From Methylibium sp. (GTDB lineage Bacteria; Pseudomonadota; Gammaproteobacteria; Burkholderiales; Burkholderiaceae_C), in the NCBI GenBank assembly GCA_013824165.1, contig PNNH01000006.1, positions 1 to 52,575 of the forward strand: a stretch of 52,575 bases of DNA, given 5' to 3'. Of the stretch, positions 32,529 through 40,892 are shown one piece after another (positions within the stretch are counted from its first letter, which is position 1; the number at the start of each line of letters is the position of its first letter). The notes below the pieces were generated by a model, which was not told the origin of the DNA, ran no database searches, and worked only from the letters and a program-made list of their open reading frames with translations. Both the position numbers and the translations under genes were made by a program.

Positions 32529-33881
32529 ATGAGCGATGCAGCGCGCGCCCGTGGCGCCGACCTGGCCGAACAGTTCCGCCGCGAGGGCGTGCGCGATGTC
32601 GAATGCCTGTTTCCGGATGTCTCGGGCTACCCGCGCGGCAAGCTGATGCCGGCCGCCAGCTTTGCCAAGGGCAATGAGCTGCGCATCGCGCAGGCCATCC
32701 CGATGCAATGCGTCACCGGCGAGTATTCCTACGATCCGATCTTCCCGGACGCGGACCCTGATGTTCGCCTTGTTCCCGACATGGGCACGCTCCGGCGCGT
32801 ACCCTGGAGCACGCAGCCGCGCTATTTGGCCATCCACGACTGCATGGAGCTGAATGGCGAGCACTGCGCCTTTGCGCCGCGCTCGGTGCTGCAGCAGGTG
32901 CTTGCGCGCTACCGCGCCCGCGGCCTGACGCCGGTGGTGGCACCGGAGATCGAGTTCTACCTGACAGCGGCCTGCACCGACCCCACACAGCCGCTGGCCG
33001 CGCCAGTCGGCCGTGGCGGCCGCGCCGAGGCCGGGCAGTCGGCCTTCAGCATGAATATGCTCAATGAGCTGGCGCCGTTCTGGGACGAGTTCCATGCCGC
33101 CATCGATGCGCTGGGCATCGTCGGCGACACCTGGATCCATGAGGTCGGCCAGAGCCAGTACGAGATCAATCTGATGCACGGCGACGCGCTGGCTGTGGCG
33201 GATCAGGCCTTCCTGTTCAAGTACGCGGCCAAGGAGGTGGCGCTCAAGCATGGGCTGAACGCGGTCTTCATGGCCAAGCCCATCGCGGGGCAGGCTGGCA
33301 GCTCCATGCACCTGCACCAGAGCGTGCTGGACGCGGCCGGGCGCAATCTGTTCACGCAGGCCGATGGCGGCGCCAGCCCCGAGTTTTCACACTACATCGG
33401 CGGCCTGCAGGCCTATATGCCCGACCTGATGCTGGTCTACGCGCCCTTCATCAACTCCTACCGCCGCTATGTGACGGGCAGCCAGGCGCCGGTGAATCTG
33501 CACTGGGGCCTGGACAACCGCACCACCGGCCTGCGCATTCCGCTCAGCGGCCCGGACGCGCGGCGGGTCGAGAACCGCATTGCCGGCGCCGATGCCAACC
33601 CCTATCTGGCGATTGCCGCCACGCTGGCGGCCGGCCTGGCCGGCATCGAGGAGGGGCTGTCGCCTACCGATCCCATCACCGGCAATGCCTATGACCACGC
33701 GCACCAGTTGGCGCGCACCTTTGTCGTCGCGCATGAACGCATGGCCGCCAGCGCCGCCGCGCCGCGCCTGTTGGGCGCCGGCTTCGTGCAGGCCTATCTG
33801 GCGGTGAAGGGCCTGGAGTACGACAGCTATCTGGGCGAGATCAGCGAGTGGGAGCGCCGCTATCTGCTGCCGCAGGCCTGA
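32529..33881 (+). CDS. Glutamine-synthetase-family gamma-glutamyl ligase (PuuA-like)
   Basis: A 450-residue member of the glutamine synthetase superfamily, of the PuuA/GlnA-like type: APEIEFYL, HEVGQSQYEINL, PIAGQAGSSMHLHQSV (metal/ATP site), NLHWGLDNRTTGLRIP, and ENRIAGADANPYLAIAATLAAGLAG near the end. Such enzymes glutamylate amines such as putrescine or ethanolamine rather than ammonia. The adjacent aldo/keto reductase suggests a small amine or aldehyde pathway, but no puuB/C/D genes are visible, so the substrate is inferred only. The ATG at 32529 follows an AGGGG site. Confidence 0.87.
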   Translation: MSDAARARGADLAEQFRREGVRDVECLFPDVSGYPRGKLMPAASFAKGNELRIAQAIPMQCVTGEYSYDPIFPDADPDVRLVPDMGTLRRVPWSTQPRYLAIHDCMELNGEHCAFAPRSVLQQVLARYRARGLTPVVAPEIEFYLTAACTDPTQPLAAPVGRGGRAEAGQSAFSMNMLNELAPFWDEFHAAIDALGIVGDTWIHEVGQSQYEINLMHGDALAVADQAFLFKYAAKEVALKHGLNAVFMAKPIAGQAGSSMHLHQSVLDAAGRNLFTQADGGASPEFSHYIGGLQAYMPDLMLVYAPFINSYRRYVTGSQAPVNLHWGLDNRTTGLRIPLSGPDARRVENRIAGADANPYLAIAATLAAGLAGIEEGLSPTDPITGNAYDHAHQLARTFVVAHERMAASAAAPRLLGAGFVQAYLAVKGLEYDSYLGEISEWERRYLLPQA

Positions 33882-33889
33882 GCGACCGC

Positions 33890-34138
33890 TCAGTCAGTGG
33901 CCAGCGGCGGCATCAGGCTGATCAGTTCCTTGACGAAGTCCAGCGCCTCTTCTGGCGTGGCGAAGTAGTACTCGCCGCCCAGGTCTACCGAGTCGCCATC
34001 GGGGCCGATGTGCACCACGGCCCAGCCCTCGGCGCCGCCGCCGATGGCGCAGAGGCCGAAGCTGCCGGGGGCCAGGCCCTGGGCCGAGCCCGAGGTCACA
34101 AAGATGTCGCGGCCGAGGTGGGCGTGGTATCGCTTCAA
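33890..34138 (-). CDS. Small hypothetical protein
   Basis: An open frame of 82 residues from a TTG at 34138 (a GTG at 34099 would give about 69). Gly-rich middle (GSFGLCAIGGGAEGWAVVHIGPDG) and a helical C-terminus (TPEEALDFVKELISL). No family recognised. It is tail-to-tail with the glutamine-synthetase-like gene and lies upstream of nothing on its strand for about 55 bases from mltA's stop. The start site is weak, so both existence and start are uncertain. Confidence 0.4.
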   Translation of the reverse strand: MKRYHAHLGRDIFVTSGSAQGLAPGSFGLCAIGGGAEGWAVVHIGPDGDSVDLGGEYYFATPEEALDFVKELISLMPPLATD

Positions 34139-34193
34139 GAGGCTGTCAATCGCGGGGAAAGGGTGGTCATTGTCTCAGCCGGGGGCATAGCGC

Positions 34194-35399
34194 TCATCGA
34201 CCCGCTTCGCGCGGCCACAAGGCCCACATGCGCAGCGCCTGCTTGGTGCGGCCGGCCTGGAATTCAGCCTCGCTGCCCCAGCCCCAGAAAAAGTCGGCGC
34301 GCACCGCGCCGGTGATGGCACTGCCGGTGTCCTGTGCCATCACCAGGCGGCGCAGCGGCGTGGTGGACAGCGGTTCGGTGGCATCCAGCCACACTGGCGT
34401 GCCATAGGGGATGCTGCTGCGATCCACCGCGATCGAGCGGCCCGGCGTCAGCGGAACACCCTGGGCGCCGCGCGGCCCCACCGAGGGGTCCGCCAGCGGC
34501 TCTTCGCGGAAGAAGACATAGCGCGGGTTCAGCCCCGAGAGTTCGGCCGCACGCTGCGGATTGCGCCGCGACCAGTCGCGCAGGCCGGCCCAGGAGGCTT
34601 CGGCCGGCTGGATCTCGCCGCGCTCGATCAGCGCGCGTGCCAGCGACTGGAAGGGCTGGTCGTTGTGGCCGGCAAAGGCCATGCGCACCAAGCGCTGGCG
34701 GCCGTCCGGCTCGCTGATCTGCAGGCGGCCCGAGCCCTGGATCTGCAGCAGCAGCAGGTCCATCGGGTCTTGCAGATAGGCCAGCTCATAGGGCTTGAGG
34801 CGGGCACGCACGGCAGGGTCGCCTTCGATCTGCGCGCGGCTGGGCAAGGACTTGCGCTGGGCCAGTTCCGGCGGCGGCGCATGCAGCGGCACGCGGAAGG
34901 CGGCTTGCGGCTGGCGGCTGGCCTGCAGCAGAGGCTCAAAGTAGCCGGTCATCAGGCCTTCGCTGCTGCCCTCGTGGCTCTCGATGCGCCAGGGCTGCAG
35001 GTGCTTCATCAGCCACAGATGGGCGTCCACATCGTTGCCGGGCGCCTGCAGCGCTGCGCGTGCGCAGAGCTCGGCCCAGCCGGGCGCGGGCCGAGCGCAG
35101 CCCTGGGTCAGGGCGGGCCAGATTTCGGCGGCGCGGTCCTGGCCCCAGCCGGGCAGCTCGGCCCAGTCGCTGGCGATCCAGCGCGAGCGCTCGCGTTGCA
35201 GCGTGGCACGCGGGCGCTCGACCGCCGGGGGCGGCGCTGCGACGAGGGCCGGCGCGGCGGGCAGGGTCTGCAAGTCAGCGCGGCGCTCCAGGGGTGGTTC
35301 CGGCGTGGTGGAGCAGGCGGCCAGCAGCACTCCTAGAATGGCGCCCGCCAGGCCGGGGGCGGTGCGTCGGTAACGTGAACGGGAACGGGAAACGAACAT
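34194..35399 (-). CDS. mltA: Membrane-bound lytic murein transglycosylase A
   Basis: A 401-residue lipoprotein. The leader is Arg-rich and ends in the lipobox LLAAC with the modified cysteine at 29. The MltA domain is clear: LMTGYFEPLLQAS, DLLLLQIQGSGRLQ, GHNDQPFQSLAR, NPRYVFFRE, and the 3D domain with QDTGSAITGAVRADFFWGWG containing the catalytic Asp. It cleaves peptidoglycan to 1,6-anhydromuropeptides at the outer membrane. Its ATG (35397-35399, minus) overlaps the ATG of a small divergent gene (35398), forming a shared CATG; no Shine-Dalgarno site is visible for mltA, and the frame continues upstream. Confidence 0.93.
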   Translation of the reverse strand: MFVSRSRSRYRRTAPGLAGAILGVLLAACSTTPEPPLERRADLQTLPAAPALVAAPPPAVERPRATLQRERSRWIASDWAELPGWGQDRAAEIWPALTQGCARPAPGWAELCARAALQAPGNDVDAHLWLMKHLQPWRIESHEGSSEGLMTGYFEPLLQASRQPQAAFRVPLHAPPPELAQRKSLPSRAQIEGDPAVRARLKPYELAYLQDPMDLLLLQIQGSGRLQISEPDGRQRLVRMAFAGHNDQPFQSLARALIERGEIQPAEASWAGLRDWSRRNPQRAAELSGLNPRYVFFREEPLADPSVGPRGAQGVPLTPGRSIAVDRSSIPYGTPVWLDATEPLSTTPLRRLVMAQDTGSAITGAVRADFFWGWGSEAEFQAGRTKQALRMWALWPREAGR

Positions 35400-35562
35400 G
35401 GGGTTGCTTTTGCTTGAAGCCTTCGGCGCGCTGCTGATCTTTGTCTTCATCATCTGGTGGACCATGTTCTCGGGCCGCAAGAACGGCGAACGCCGCGGCC
35501 ATGACGCTGGGACGCAGGAGCAGGAGCAGGAACCTGATCCGAAGGATCCCAAGAACGGCTGA
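35398..35562 (+). CDS. 54-residue single-span membrane protein divergent from mltA
   Basis: A short frame from ATG 35398 to TGA 35560-35562. It encodes one strong membrane helix (LLLLEAFGALLIFVFIIWW, residues ~3-21), then a basic segment (SGRKNGERRG) and an acidic/polar tail (EQEQEPDPKDPKNG). GGGAAA precedes the ATG at about five bases. The positive-inside rule puts the tail in the cytoplasm. The composition and clean helix argue for a real gene. Its start overlaps the mltA start on the other strand, and it ends seven bases before the stop of the PF10136 gene. Function unknown. Confidence 0.6.
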   Translation: MGLLLLEAFGALLIFVFIIWWTMFSGRKNGERRGHDAGTQEQEQEPDPKDPKNG

Positions 35563-35568
35563 CCGAGC

Positions 35569-37569
35569 TCACCGAGGCGGCAGCAGGAAGCTGCGCGGCT
35601 GCTCGCGCAGGCGCTGCCAGATGGCCCGGCGCAAGCGGGCACGATCAGCTACCTGCAGGCCCTTGGAGCGCAGAGCCAGCTTGAAGGCCAGGTAGAAACT
35701 CACGCCGACATTCAGCAGGCCGGTCAGCGGGATCGCCGCCACACACCACCAGAAACCAGGCTGGTGCAGCACCTCCAGCCCCAGCGCGCCGGCCGCCGCC
35801 GCGATCTGGCCGGTGGAGAGCGTCACGTGGCGCACCTCGATCGGCAGGCCGAAGAAGGCGGCCAGCGCCGGCAGCAGGCCCAGCATCATGCCCAGCGAGA
35901 CATTGGCCGCCAGGCCCGAGATGTTGTGTCGCCACCAGTCGGCCCAGCGCTGTGCGCGCGGCTGCCCTAGGCGGGCCACCAGGCGCGGGTTCCAGGCGAT
36001 GGCGGCATCCAGCCGATAGAGGACGAACCAGTTCTCGGCCCAGCCGGCGATCAGGCTGCTGGTGAACAGCAGCACGCCGGTGAAGGCGGCAAAGGCCAGG
36101 GTCGGGCCGAGCAGCGTCAGCGAGTGCAGCACATAGTCGGCCTGGGGTGCACCGACCAGCGGCGTGCCCAGCAGCCAGGCGCTCAGCAGCTGGACGGCCA
36201 GTACCAGCGGGATCACCGCGCTGAGATTGCCGACGATGCCGGCCATCTGCGAGCGCAGCAGATGGGCCACCTCGTCGACGAATTCTTCCAGCCCCTTCTC
36301 GCCGCTCAGGCTGCCGAGCTTCTGCGCCAGCGCCGGCGCTGTCATCGCCGGCTGCTTGGTGGCGACGGTCCAGTGCATCAGCTGCACCGCGACAAAGCTG
36401 GCCGCGTAATTGGCGCCGGCCCAGAAGCCAGCCCAGAAGGCGGGGAAGGCCAGCGCCGCTATCCCGAACTTGACGAAGGTGGTGATCGCCATCAACGCGC
36501 CACCGCCGGCGGCGCTGAGCAGCATGGCGCGGTATTCGCTGCGAGTGCGGGTGATGTAGTGCTCGCCGGTCTCGGCGCTGCGCTCGGTCACCTTGCGGGC
36601 CAGCAGCGAGTAGTGGCGGGCGAACAGGGTGCGCAGGCTGCGCCGCTCCTGGGTGACGCGGGCGAGCTCGGCCAGCAGCCGCGCCAGCTCGCGCTGCGGC
36701 TCGGGTGCCACCAGGCAATCCAGCAGCGCCTCGATGCGACGGATGCGCGCATGCATCTGTTCGACTTCGAACACGATGTCCACCGACACTCCATGCTGCT
36801 CCAGGTGGCGTGGCACGCTGGCGGCCGCGCTGCGGCAATCGTCGAGCAGCGCGCGCAGCAGCTGCAGGCGCTGATGCAGCAGCGCACTGTCGCCCGAGGC
36901 CTGGGCGGCCAGCAGCTGCTCAGTCGTGCTGGCCAGCTGTGTGAAGGGCTGGTTCTGCAGCAGTGCTGCATCCATGCGCTGGCGCAGCACGCCGGACAGG
37001 CCGGCTGAGCGCACCGCGCTGATCAGTGCCGTCAGCCCGGCCTGCATCGGTTCGCGCCAGCTGGGGCCGCTGCCCTCGGCCTGGGCCAGCAGCGCCGCCA
37101 GGCGTTGCAGCAGCGCTGCATCCAGCTGGTTCAGCCATTGCGCGTCCTCGGGCTCGGGAAAGAGCAGCACGAACAGCTCAGCCAACTCCTGGGTGTCGAC
37201 CGTGCCCGGCAGCACGCGCAGCCGCAGCCGGTTCAGCAGCTCGCTCCACAAGGCCATGCGGGGCGCGAAGCCGACATCGGCAAACAGGCCGACGGCGTTC
37301 ATGTCGCGCCAGATCGCCAGCAGCAGCTGCGCCACCGGGCGGGCATGCTCGGGATGGCGCTCCAGCACATTCAGCAGATGGGTCAGGCGCAGCAGTGGCA
37401 GGGCGCGGCCGGGGCTGTCGGCCCCATCGTCCACGCGGGGCGCAGGATGGCGCAGCCACTCCAGCAGTCGCACCAGCCACAGATTGCGTGCCGCCAGAGG
37501 CGCGCTGGCGTCCGCTGCATTCAGCAGCGCTGTCAGATCCCAGCCTCTTGCGCGGCAATCAGGCATCAA
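35569..37569 (-). CDS. PF10136 'site-specific recombinase' family membrane protein
   Basis: A 666-residue protein. The N-terminal ~340 residues are helical and soluble; the C-terminal half has about six membrane helices (AALAFPAFWAGFWAGANYA, AVIPLVLAVQLLSAWLLG, TLAFAAFTGVLLFTSSLIAGWAENW, and others). It matches the family called 'site-specific recombinase' (PF10136, after gonococcal Gcr), but I see no tyrosine or serine recombinase residues, and the membrane topology makes that label doubtful. It is three bases downstream of apaG, so the two are probably co-transcribed. Confidence 0.85.
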   Translation of the reverse strand: MMPDCRARGWDLTALLNAADASAPLAARNLWLVRLLEWLRHPAPRVDDGADSPGRALPLLRLTHLLNVLERHPEHARPVAQLLLAIWRDMNAVGLFADVGFAPRMALWSELLNRLRLRVLPGTVDTQELAELFVLLFPEPEDAQWLNQLDAALLQRLAALLAQAEGSGPSWREPMQAGLTALISAVRSAGLSGVLRQRMDAALLQNQPFTQLASTTEQLLAAQASGDSALLHQRLQLLRALLDDCRSAAASVPRHLEQHGVSVDIVFEVEQMHARIRRIEALLDCLVAPEPQRELARLLAELARVTQERRSLRTLFARHYSLLARKVTERSAETGEHYITRTRSEYRAMLLSAAGGGALMAITTFVKFGIAALAFPAFWAGFWAGANYAASFVAVQLMHWTVATKQPAMTAPALAQKLGSLSGEKGLEEFVDEVAHLLRSQMAGIVGNLSAVIPLVLAVQLLSAWLLGTPLVGAPQADYVLHSLTLLGPTLAFAAFTGVLLFTSSLIAGWAENWFVLYRLDAAIAWNPRLVARLGQPRAQRWADWWRHNISGLAANVSLGMMLGLLPALAAFFGLPIEVRHVTLSTGQIAAAAGALGLEVLHQPGFWWCVAAIPLTGLLNVGVSFYLAFKLALRSKGLQVADRARLRRAIWQRLREQPRSFLLPPR

Positions 37570-37572
37570 CGA

Positions 37573-37947
37573 TCAATGCAGTGAGCCAGTCTCGGCCAGC
37601 AGGAACTCTGGCACCTCGGCGTAGAACACCTCGGCCGCTTCGGTAACGCACAGGAAGCGTCCCTGCATGCTGCCCTGCGGCGTGCCGATCTGGGCCCAGG
37701 AGCTGTACTGGAAGGTGTCGCCCGGTTGCAGCAGCGGCTGGTGGCCGACGACGGCCAGCCCATGCACTTCCTGCACCGTGCCCTGGGTGTCGGTGATCTG
37801 CCAATGGCGCGCAACCAACTGGGCAGCGATGTCACCGCTGTTGACGATGGTGATCGTGTAGGAAAAGGCGAAGCTGCCTTGTGCAGCGTCGGTCTGCTCG
37901 GGCAGCGGCTCGACGCGAGCGCTGCAGCTGAATTGCGGATGGGCCAT
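37573..37947 (-). CDS. apaG: ApaG protein
   Basis: A 124-residue ApaG domain (DUF525): FAFSYTITIVNSGDIAAQLVARHWQITD, VHGLAVVGHQPLLQPGDTFQYSSW, and GSMQGRFLC. It adopts a fibronectin-III-like fold; deletion affects Co2+ resistance and Mg2+ efflux in Salmonella, with mechanism unclear. The ATG at 37947 (MAHPQFSCSARVEPLPEQ) gives the family length; an upstream start at 37980 is rejected. It is immediately upstream of the PF10136 gene. In many Burkholderiales apaG sits directly beside rpe; here rpe is 3.7 kb away. Confidence 0.95.
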   Translation of the reverse strand: MAHPQFSCSARVEPLPEQTDAAQGSFAFSYTITIVNSGDIAAQLVARHWQITDTQGTVQEVHGLAVVGHQPLLQPGDTFQYSSWAQIGTPQGSMQGRFLCVTEAAEVFYAEVPEFLLAETGSLH

Positions 37948-38034
37948 GGGGCATTCTATGAACTTGCGCTGTTTGACCAAAGGTATGCTTGAAGCTGCCC
38001 GATTTTGGTGCGGCCTGCTGTCTTCTGGACCTTG

Positions 38035-38835
38035 ATGCGTTTGTCAGACTGGAACCTGCCGCTGGCGCTGCCCGCACGCTTGAGCTGTGCTGCGGTCTGG
38101 CTGGCCGCCAGCCTGTTTCAATCATCTGCAGTCCAGGCGCAGGTCACCCTACGGACGATCGCTCAGAGCGGTGCGTCAGTGAAGTTCGGCGCGCCGGCAT
38201 CGGCCCGGCCAGGTTTGTGCCGTGAGGTGGCGCTTCGGCTGGAATTGATCGATCCGGGGCTGCGCTTCGCCGGACTGGGCAGAGATGCGCCGCTGCGCCG
38301 CATCGAGCTGCTGCTGGAGCGCGGTGAGATCGATGTCTTCTTCTGCCTGCTCGACACGCCGGAGCGCCGGCAGCGCTTCGACTATCTGCCGGTGCCGATC
38401 TACCGGGTGCGGCATGTGGTGGCCGTGCGTGTCGACGAGACGCGCCGGCCGGCGAATCATCAGCAGTTGGCCGAACTGGCGCGGCGCTCGCCGGTGCTGG
38501 TGGCGCAGGGCTCGGTGCTGGCCCGCACGCTGGCCAAGGCCAACGTGCCTTATCTGGAGGCGGCGCCAACCGACCAGGCCGCACTGCGCATGCTCGCGCA
38601 GGGGCGTGCTGATGCGGTCTACGGTCAGGACCTGAATCTGCAGCCGCTGCTGAAAGCCCCCGAGCTGGCCGGCAAGATCAAGCTGCTTGAGGCCAGCTTT
38701 GTCGACGAGTTCCATTACGTCGTCGTCGGGCGGCATCTGAACAAGGCAGCAGTGGATCGTGTCCTGGCTGCCTTGAGCCAGCTGGAGCGCCAGGGGCTGC
38801 TGCGCGAGTTGCAGGACAGATACCAGCAGCCTTGA
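38035..38835 (+). CDS. Orphan amino-acid-type periplasmic binding protein (SBP_bac_3-like)
   Basis: A 266-residue exported protein: signal peptide up to about residue 36 (LSCAAVWLAASLFQSSAVQA), then a type II binding-protein fold like polar amino-acid ABC receptors: IELLLERGEIDVFFCLLDTPERRQRFDYLPVPIY, LLVAQGSVLARTLAK-like lobe, AALRMLAQGRADAVYGQD, and a C-terminal VDRVLAALSQLERQGLLRELQDRY. No transporter genes accompany it. The ATG at 38035 is preferred to TTG 38005. It is divergent from apaG and tail-to-tail with the fasciclin gene. Confidence 0.75.
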   Translation: MRLSDWNLPLALPARLSCAAVWLAASLFQSSAVQAQVTLRTIAQSGASVKFGAPASARPGLCREVALRLELIDPGLRFAGLGRDAPLRRIELLLERGEIDVFFCLLDTPERRQRFDYLPVPIYRVRHVVAVRVDETRRPANHQQLAELARRSPVLVAQGSVLARTLAKANVPYLEAAPTDQAALRMLAQGRADAVYGQDLNLQPLLKAPELAGKIKLLEASFVDEFHYVVVGRHLNKAAVDRVLAALSQLERQGLLRELQDRYQQP

Positions 38836-38874
38836 TCGTTCAAGGCTGCTGGCGTCCGCCGCGTCGTCAGCGCA

Positions 38875-39798
38875 TTACTTCGGCAGGATCACCTTGTCGA
38901 TCACATGGATAACGCCATTGCTGGCCAGTACATCGGTGGCGGCGATCTTGGCGCGGCGGCCGTTGGCGTCGGTGATGCTGAGGCTGCTGTCGACACTGAA
39001 GGTCTGGCCTTGCACGGTGGTGATGGCGGCGCCGACCGGCACATCGGCCTTCAGCACGCGGGCCGGCAGCACGTGGTAGGTCAGCACCTTGGTCAGCAGG
39101 GCCTTGTCAGCCAGCAGCGCCTCCTTGCTCACACCCAGCTCCGCCAGCAGTGCAGCGAAGGCGGCATTGGTCGGCGCGAACACGGTGAAGGGGCCGGTGC
39201 CGCTGAGCGTGCCGCCCAGGCCGGCGGCGGTGACGGCCTCGACCAGGATGCTGAAGTCAGCTGTGGCCCCGGCGGTTTGCACGATGTTCTTGTCGGCTGG
39301 CAGCAGCACGCGGTCGACCACATGGATCACGCCGTTGGCGGCCTGGACGTTGGTGGCGCTGATGCGGGTGGGGCGGTTGCGGCCGTCGGTGATCGTCAAG
39401 GCGCCACTGACCGACTCGACCTTGAAGATGCCGCCCTGCACAGTGGTGATGGGCTTGCCCACCGGCACAGCGGCCTGCTCCACCTTGGCCGGCAGCACGT
39501 GATAGGTCAGCACGGCGGTCAGCAGCGGCTTGTTGGCCAGCAATTGGGCCTTGCTGACGCCCAGCTCACCCAGCAGGGCGGCAAAGGCGTCATTGGTGGG
39601 CGCGAAGACTGTGAAGGGGCCGGTGCCCGACAAGGTGCCTTGCAGGTCGGCGGCCACAACGGCCTCGACCAGGATGCTGAAGCGCGGGTCCGCCTGCGCG
39701 ACTTCGACGATGTTGGGCTCCGGGTCACTGCCGCCGCCGCAGGCGGCGACCAGGCTGACCATGGAAACGGCGAGCAGACGTTTGATCCAGGTAATCAT
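38875..39798 (-). CDS. Lipoprotein with two fasciclin (FAS1) domains
   Basis: A 307-residue protein. The leader has lipobox LVAAC before GGGSDPEPN, so it should be a lipoprotein. Two FAS1 domains follow (about 35-165 and 175-307), each with the H1 motif TGPFTVFAPTNDAFAALL (or NAAFAALL) and the H2-like YHVLPAKV, ending ANGVIHVVDRVLLP or SNGVIHVIDKVILP. FAS1 proteins mediate adhesion or matrix contact. The ATG at 39798 has GGAGTGTTCCCC upstream. It is 25 bases downstream of a second FAS1 gene, and TetR probably controls both. Confidence 0.93.
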   Translation of the reverse strand: MITWIKRLLAVSMVSLVAACGGGSDPEPNIVEVAQADPRFSILVEAVVAADLQGTLSGTGPFTVFAPTNDAFAALLGELGVSKAQLLANKPLLTAVLTYHVLPAKVEQAAVPVGKPITTVQGGIFKVESVSGALTITDGRNRPTRISATNVQAANGVIHVVDRVLLPADKNIVQTAGATADFSILVEAVTAAGLGGTLSGTGPFTVFAPTNAAFAALLAELGVSKEALLADKALLTKVLTYHVLPARVLKADVPVGAAITTVQGQTFSVDSSLSITDANGRRAKIAATDVLASNGVIHVIDKVILPK

Positions 39799-39823
39799 GG
39801 GGAACACTCCGTTGAGGTGGGTT

Positions 39824-40744
39824 TCAAGAGGGTTGGACCGGCAGCAGCGCATCTGCCAGTCGGTGCATCACGCCATTGCTGGCGCTCAAGTCGCTGCCCG
39901 GCAGCAGGGCTTGGCTGCTGCCATGGCTGCCAATCAGTCCCAGTGCGCTGAAGTCGATGAGCTCGCCTTGCAGGCTGCGCGCCTGCGAACCCCAGGGCAG
40001 GCTGTGGCTGGGCCAGCAGCCCGCCAGCAGGTGGTGGCGCAGCACGTCAGCCAGCAGGGCCGGGTTGGCCATCAGGCTGCGTTGGCGCAGGCCCATACGG
40101 GCGGCCAGGCGTTCCATGCCCTGGTTCTCCGGAGCCAGCAAGGTGAACGGGCCTTGGGCTCGCAACACGGGCTCCAGGCCGCTGCGCTGCAAGGCCTCGG
40201 CCAGCAGGCTATGTTGCGGCGAGCGCGCCAGCAGATCCAGCAGCTTGTGTTGCGGAGGGCTCAGCACGCTGTCGATGATGTGCACCTGCAGGCTGCCCCA
40301 GCGCAGGCCGCGGGCGCGAAGCCGGGCGCTGCCGCCGTGGCCATCCAGCAGACGCGGCTGCTGCGTCCCCGGAGTCAAGCGCAGCAGGCCGCGGCCCAGC
40401 GTCGGCAGGGGCAGGGGCTCGACGGTCTCGACGCTGTCCAGCGGGCTGGTCAGCAGATGTTCCAGCAGCAGTTGGCACAGGCTGCGGCTGTCGGCCAGCA
40501 GGGCGTCAAAGCTCAGGCCGGACGCGGACAGGTGGCGCTGCAAAGCGGCGTCCGACGGTGCGAGCAGGCTCAGGCCATGGCCTTGGTCGATCAGGCTGCT
40601 CATGCCGGAGCTGCGCAGGCCTTGCACCAGCCAGTTGATCGACAGCTCCTGGTCGGCTTCGGCGCAGGCGGGTGTCGGAGCCGGAACCGGCGCTCTGAAA
40701 GCCGGACGGGGCGATGAATTCACAGTCTGGAACAGGTCGAACAT
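39824..40744 (-). CDS. Second fasciclin-domain protein, degenerate and without signal peptide
   Basis: A 306-residue protein with two divergent FAS1 domains: LSLLAPSDAALQRHL with LLEHLL in the first, and GPFTLLAPENQGMERLAARMG, DVLRHHLLAGC and NGVMHRLADALLP in the second. The N-terminus (MFDLFQTVNSSPRPAFRAPVPAP) is not hydrophobic, so unlike its partner it seems cytoplasmic, or exported by another route. First gene of a two-gene unit; its promoter region carries a perfect TetR-type operator. Confidence 0.8.
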   Translation of the reverse strand: MFDLFQTVNSSPRPAFRAPVPAPTPACAEADQELSINWLVQGLRSSGMSSLIDQGHGLSLLAPSDAALQRHLSASGLSFDALLADSRSLCQLLLEHLLTSPLDSVETVEPLPLPTLGRGLLRLTPGTQQPRLLDGHGGSARLRARGLRWGSLQVHIIDSVLSPPQHKLLDLLARSPQHSLLAEALQRSGLEPVLRAQGPFTLLAPENQGMERLAARMGLRQRSLMANPALLADVLRHHLLAGCWPSHSLPWGSQARSLQGELIDFSALGLIGSHGSSQALLPGSDLSASNGVMHRLADALLPVQPS

Positions 40745-40784
40745 CGTGTCCTCGCAAGCGCTGGGATGGCGGAATGAGCGAACT

Positions 40785-40810
40785 GTGAACTGATAAGTTC
40801 ACGTTGTCAA
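40785..40810 (-). promoter_or_regulatory. Perfect inverted repeat inside the FAS1 operon promoter
   Basis: GTGAACT-GATA-AGTTCAC (40785-40802) is an uninterrupted 7-bp-arm palindrome with a 4-bp centre, the usual form of a TetR operator. On the minus strand TTGACA (40805-40810) is a consensus -35 element immediately upstream; the operator fills the spacer before a weak CACAGT -10 element. Binding here would block FAS1 transcription, and the divergent tetR start is only 90 bases away. Confidence 0.75.
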
Positions 40811-40892
40811 CTGAACGGTATGCACAAGTACTTCACGGTATTCAAATGACTCGCGGGTTCATGTTGTGCGCAAGCGGTCTAGAATCGAGCGC

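Noticed and set aside
35569-37569. PF10136 'site-specific recombinase' as a mobile element
   Set aside because: No recombinase active-site residues, no flanking repeats or attachment sites, and a stable position beside apaG. Treated as a conserved membrane protein.
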